A stretch of DNA of 64,000 bases. Origin: Buxus sempervirens. Taxonomy: Eukaryota > Streptophyta > Magnoliopsida > Buxales > Buxaceae. The stretch is taken from NCBI GenBank assembly GCA_947561395.2, contig OX387182.1, forward strand, positions 2,304,001 through 2,368,000. The letters run 5' to 3'. Positions 60,286-64,000 of this stretch are shown in pieces (position 1 is the stretch's first letter; the number at the start of each line of letters is the position of its first letter). The notes beneath the pieces are model-generated. The model was not told the DNA's origin. It was given only the letters and a program-made list of their open reading frames with translations, and searched no databases. Made by a program: the position numbers and the translations under genes.

Positions 60286-61905
60286 GTACTTCATCAACTT
60301 ACTCATTGTTCCTTTTTTGTTTTTTCATACATTTTCGAATTTGAATATATTTTTCATTGTTCTGGTCGGATTAGAATCTGTCTATGGGTTTTCTGAATAT
60401 TTGGATCAAGTCGTGATTCCTGTATGCCAGATCTCATGCTGAGAGTGGTTTTCGGATTTTGTAACTGATTTTAATTTTTTTGTCCCAGAACTCTCGGCAT
60501 TATTTGTGTCTCTCTTGAAATATTCTTACAGCTCTGACTAACATTTTCAGATCTCTGTCTCTCATTGTTTTTTTTGTTTGTAGATCTGTGGTCTCTTGTC
60601 GTTTTATGGTTAAAATTACAGTATTCTTATTCTTCTTTCTATATTTTTTCCAGTTACAAAATCAGTGAGTTGAGCATTTTCATTAGCAGGTTCGTCCCAA
60701 TTTTATCTTGAGATCTTGCATTATCGCTCTGGTTTTCCTCCTCTCTCTTTCCTTTTTTCTAATGTAATTTGAACTACCTTGGTTTGTTTATGTTGATTCA
60801 AGATCTCTCTCTCGTTTTGTTTTTGATTGGAGTTGATCAAAGATCCAAAAAACCAGATCTGTTGATTTCTAAAATCTAGTAACTACCTTGGTCTGTTTAC
60901 GTTGATTAAAGATCTCTCTCTCTCTCTCAACAAATCTGGTTTTTTGAATCTGTCTTGGTTTGTTTATGTTGATTCAAGATCTCTCTCTCGTTTATGTTGA
61001 TTGTAATCACTGCTTATTTTTCATTTCTTCTTCTTCCTCAAGGTTTGTGGATGCCTACGTTGGTTTCACATCTATAAATTTCATGATTTCAGCTCTTTAT
61101 TTTTTATCCTTTTTTGAATGCTTTCTCTGTTTTTATCTTTTCCCTTTGCTCAATCAGTTGAACTAGTGGTCTTGTTTTGTTGCTTAGTCGATCATGTTGG
61201 TATTTGTGGAGCTTTATTTCTCTGACTCTATTTTCAGACAAATTCATAGTGCAAATTATCTTGAGTTCTTTCCATTGTTGTTTGGATTGTTTCTTGACAT
61301 TATTACTCTGTTCAGAGATCAAATATTCCTGGTGAAAATAATTTTGGTGTATTTGAAAGGAGATATTAAAGTTTATAAAGAAGCATACAAGCTGACCCTT
61401 AAAAGAGATCAAATGGTATTGCAGAAAGGAAAATGTAAATGAAATTTTATGCCTAATCATTGGTTGATGGAACAGGACCCACACACCCTTAAAATAAAAA
61501 AATGTGAACGGTCTTTGAAAAAAGGTTTGTCCTATGAGCTTAATATACTTTCGCAAAGAGGAAAAATGGATATTTTCCATACTCACCAAGTTGCACAAGC
61601 ATTTGCCTAGCCAGAGTAAGTCCATTATCTAAAATGATTAATCGATGCACAACCTAACCGGGATGCTCTGGTTCCATCTGAAAGATAACTAGGAGATTTG
61701 TAAAGCTTAACTCATGCCAAATAACAATGGGATTTTCTATATCAAAAGCGATGGTTTGAATAGGAATGGTACTTTTATACTTTCTTTTTCCCCTTTTATA
61801 TTCAGATTTTATGCTTTGTTTGTATGAAATATAAGGTAGATTTTTGAATGGTTTCTTCCCTAAATCTTAGATTTCTGACTCCTGAACCAATCTTACTGGT
61901 TTTAG
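60286..61905 (+). other. Leader intron of the ADP/ATP carrier gene
   Basis: A C/T-rich leader (about 60165-60285) ends CGAAG|GTACTT, and an acceptor TTTTAG at 61901-61905 precedes the ATG by 21 nt. The resulting 1.6-kb intron in the 5' UTR is typical of highly expressed plant genes. It holds three near copies of a ~40-bp T-rich repeat (from about 60777, 60886 and 60952) containing AAGATCTCTCTCTC, and an inverted repeat (60842-60865 with 60927-60950). The only sizeable antisense ORF inside it (61104-61625) shows no recognisable domain. Confidence 0.6.
60842..60950. repeat. 24-bp inverted repeat in the carrier leader intron
   Basis: The arm 60842-60865 (GATCCAAAAAACCAGATCTG plus TTGA) is the reverse complement, with two mismatches, of 60927-60950. 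The loop is about 61 nt and includes a CT microsatellite. The RNA would fold into a stable hairpin within the intron. Confidence 0.7.
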
Positions 61906-61926
61906 GGTTTTCATTTGCTGAGCACG

Positions 61927-62918
61927 ATGGCTGATCAGTCTCACCACCCGAGAGTCATTCAGAAGGTGGCTGGTCAACTGTATCTTGGTTCCAACATTTC
62001 ACGAGATGTTCTCGTGCACAATGGGGGCTGTTATAGCCCTGCTTTGTATCAGAAGCGCTTTGCAAATGAGAATTATGCTAATTCAGGATTGCGGTATCCC
62101 ATGATGCCAGCAAGCCAAGCAACACGTGACCTGTCCCTGGTTTCTTCAAGCATGTCACCTATATTTGTCCAAGCCCCATCGGAGAAGGGCCTTGGAGGTT
62201 TTGCCATTGATTTTCTCATGGGTGGGGTCTCTGCTGCTGTGTCAAAAACAGCTGCTGCTCCCATTGAGCGTGTGAAACTTTTGATTCAGAACCAGGATGA
62301 AATGATTAAGACTGGTCGCCTTTCTGAACCCTACAAAGGTATTGGTGATTGTTTTGGCAGAACAATTAAGGATGAAGGGTTTATGTCATTGTGGAGAGGG
62401 AACACTGCAAATGTTATCCGTTACTTTCCCACACAGGTTATTTCATTACTTGTTGAACACATAACAGTTACTTATTAAATTATTTATTTCTGGTGGGGGT
62501 TTTTTTTCTTTTCTATTATTTATTAATATTCTCTGATTTGCACCAGGCCTTGAACTTTGCATTTAAGGATTACTTTAAGAGGCTATTCAATTTCAAGAAA
62601 GAAAAGGATGGCTACTGGCCATGGTTTGCGGGGAATTTGGCGTCAGGAGGTGCTGCTGGTGCTTCTTCTTTACTCTTTGTTTATTCTTTGGACTATGCTC
62701 GAACCCGTCTTGCAAATGATGCAAAGGCTGCTAAGAAGGGAGGGGAGAGGCAATTCAATGGCTTGATTGATGTCTACAGGAAGACTCTCAAATCAGATGG
62801 TATTGCTGGACTTTATCGTGGATTCAACATTTCATGTGTTGGAATCATTGTATATCGTGGTCTCTACTTTGGAATGTATGATTCTTTAAAGCCAGTGGTT
62901 TTGGTTGGAGAGTTGCAG
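61927..62918 (+). CDS. AAC: Mitochondrial ADP/ATP carrier, first two coding exons (3' end outside window)
   Basis: The protein exchanges cytosolic ADP for matrix ATP across the inner mitochondrial membrane. Exon 1 is 61927-62436 (codons 1-170) and exon 2 is 62547-62918 (codons 171-294), both with clean GT-AG borders in phase 0. Residues 1-85 form the long N-terminal extension seen in plant carriers. Carrier repeat 1 contains P112-x-E-x-x-K117 (PIERVK) and the [10 protein letters not shown] signature. Repeat 2 contains SLDYARTRL at 217-225 and [20 protein letters not shown]. The third repeat with the RRRMMM signature, roughly 90 residues, should lie in an exon beyond 64000. ATG 61927 is the first in-frame ATG after the leader-intron acceptor. 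A MITE ends about 10-20 bp before the presumed leader. Confidence 0.95.
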
Positions 62919-63794
62919 GTGAGTAGTCACTCATGGTTAATGTACTTATTTACTTATTTCATTGTTTCAAGATTGGATATCATATGCGTTATATGAGGCC
63001 TATGAGTATTGATTCATTCTGCATAAATACCATCAATTGGTTGTAGCTGAATTCACTGTTAAGTGCAATAAATAGTAGAGTTCATCACTTTTGCATGCTC
63101 TAAAATAATTGTGGCCAAGAGTGCATCAGAGGATATTGGTAATGATTCCACTACAGCAGTGAAGTAAGTCTGCTTCATGATAGGAGGACAACTTGAAATA
63201 TATCACTTGTTTTGTCATTCAGGTTACAAAAGCCATATCATTGTCATGGATAAAATGATTTACACTCCTTATTTGAATAATGCTCATATGTTTTTTGGCA
63301 ACAGTATTCTTTAACATAGAAAAAAACCATTTCAGTTGATTCTCCTTTATCTTATCCTATAACAATGCAATATTTGATCTCTTCTAGATGTGGTTGTATC
63401 TTATCCCATCATTTGTAATCCATGCTTCCTTGCGTTTTATTCATCACATTATAGCTTTCAAAACTCATAGGCATTTTAACATATATAATGTATCATATTA
63501 TCAATGTTAAGTTTCAATTAACGACCCAAAAATTTGCACAAATTGTGTATTTGATGAGTTGACATTAACTATGCTAGTAGCAAATTGTATTTATTAATGA
63601 AAACTATAATATACAGAATTAGTTCTAGTAATAAGCAATAAGTTATATGTAAATTTGATATTTGTTAGTCGTATTTTATATAAATATAGTCACTTAATAA
63701 ATAAAAACAATGTAGCTCTATTAGTAATTTCTAATAAAAACCATGCCGGGTGAGTTCTTTTACCTGTATGACGTAAGAATACATGCCGGGTGTG

Positions 63795-63833
<39 letters not shown>

Positions 63834-64000
63834 TGGTGGTGGTGGTGTTGGGTTTATTTCGGGCCTTCGGCCTTGTAATCAAATGGGCGGAGCAACCCTC
63901 AAGTTAGTAGTAGCTTATGATTTTGCATTAGCAAAAACCATCTTTCAAAAGAGATTTGAAAATCTAATAATAACCTTTAAGATTGATATAAATTTGAGTC
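62919..64000 (+). other. Start of ADP/ATP carrier intron 2, running out of the window
   Basis: The donor GTGAGT follows GELQ at 62918. No further exon with the third carrier repeat appears before the window ends. The intron is AT-rich and holds a 36-nt poly-G tract. Confidence 0.8.
63797..63832. repeat. 36-nt poly-G tract
   Basis: An uninterrupted G run is followed by GATGGTGGTGGTGGTGTTGG. The exact length is probably not reliable. Confidence 0.95.

Noticed and set aside
61104-61625. 173-codon antisense ORF in the carrier leader intron
   Set aside because: It is low-complexity, Phe/Lys rich and without a domain; it lies wholly in an intron.

Overview
This window is nuclear DNA of a flowering plant. 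It carries multi-exon genes with GT-AG introns, pyrimidine-rich 5' leaders with leader introns, plant-type proteins (a chloroplast outer-envelope Omp85 protein, an HMA5-type copper ATPase, a trihelix factor, a plant-type ADP/ATP carrier with a long N-terminal extension), and a heavy load of plant transposons. Base composition, intron size and transposon types argue against a grass. The species cannot be named from the sequence.

Layout. Positions 1819-24988 (minus strand) hold a complete 16-exon OEP80 gene of 684 codons stretched over 23 kb by introns full of RTE and L1 LINE fragments, hAT and Harbinger MITEs and an LTR-like block. Positions 25.0-32.0 kb form the divergent intergenic region between OEP80 and the next gene; it holds two MITEs, a very AT-rich TIR element and a 3.05-kb Helitron with both ends recognisable. 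Positions 32533-43930 (plus) hold a complete 8-exon HMA5-type Cu+-ATPase of 976 codons with one GC-AG intron. Positions 46036-47421 (plus) hold an intronless trihelix transcription factor CDS preceded by a small upstream ORF. Positions 47.4-60.2 kb are intergenic and repeat-rich. Positions 61927-62918 (plus) are the first two coding exons of a mitochondrial ADP/ATP carrier whose 3' part lies beyond the window.

The most unusual object is a ~5.2-kb inverted repeat at 52472-57666. Its arms consist of a ~21-bp unit starting (G/A)ACTTGTAC, organised seven units at a time into a ~147-bp repeat that alternates in two forms. It has been broken by a solo LTR (5-bp duplication CCTAT) and a LINE-like insertion. 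Three more small arrays of the same ~21-bp unit lie at 58.9-60.0 kb, one of them inside a 459-bp MITE that directly abuts the leader of the ADP/ATP carrier gene. Related TIR elements sit in the 5' flank of all four genes, which suggests that one MITE lineage targets gene starts and that the giant foldback may have grown from the interior of such an element.

The four genes do not form a pathway: plastid outer-envelope beta-barrel assembly, copper transport, transcription and mitochondrial nucleotide exchange are independent housekeeping functions that happen to be neighbours.
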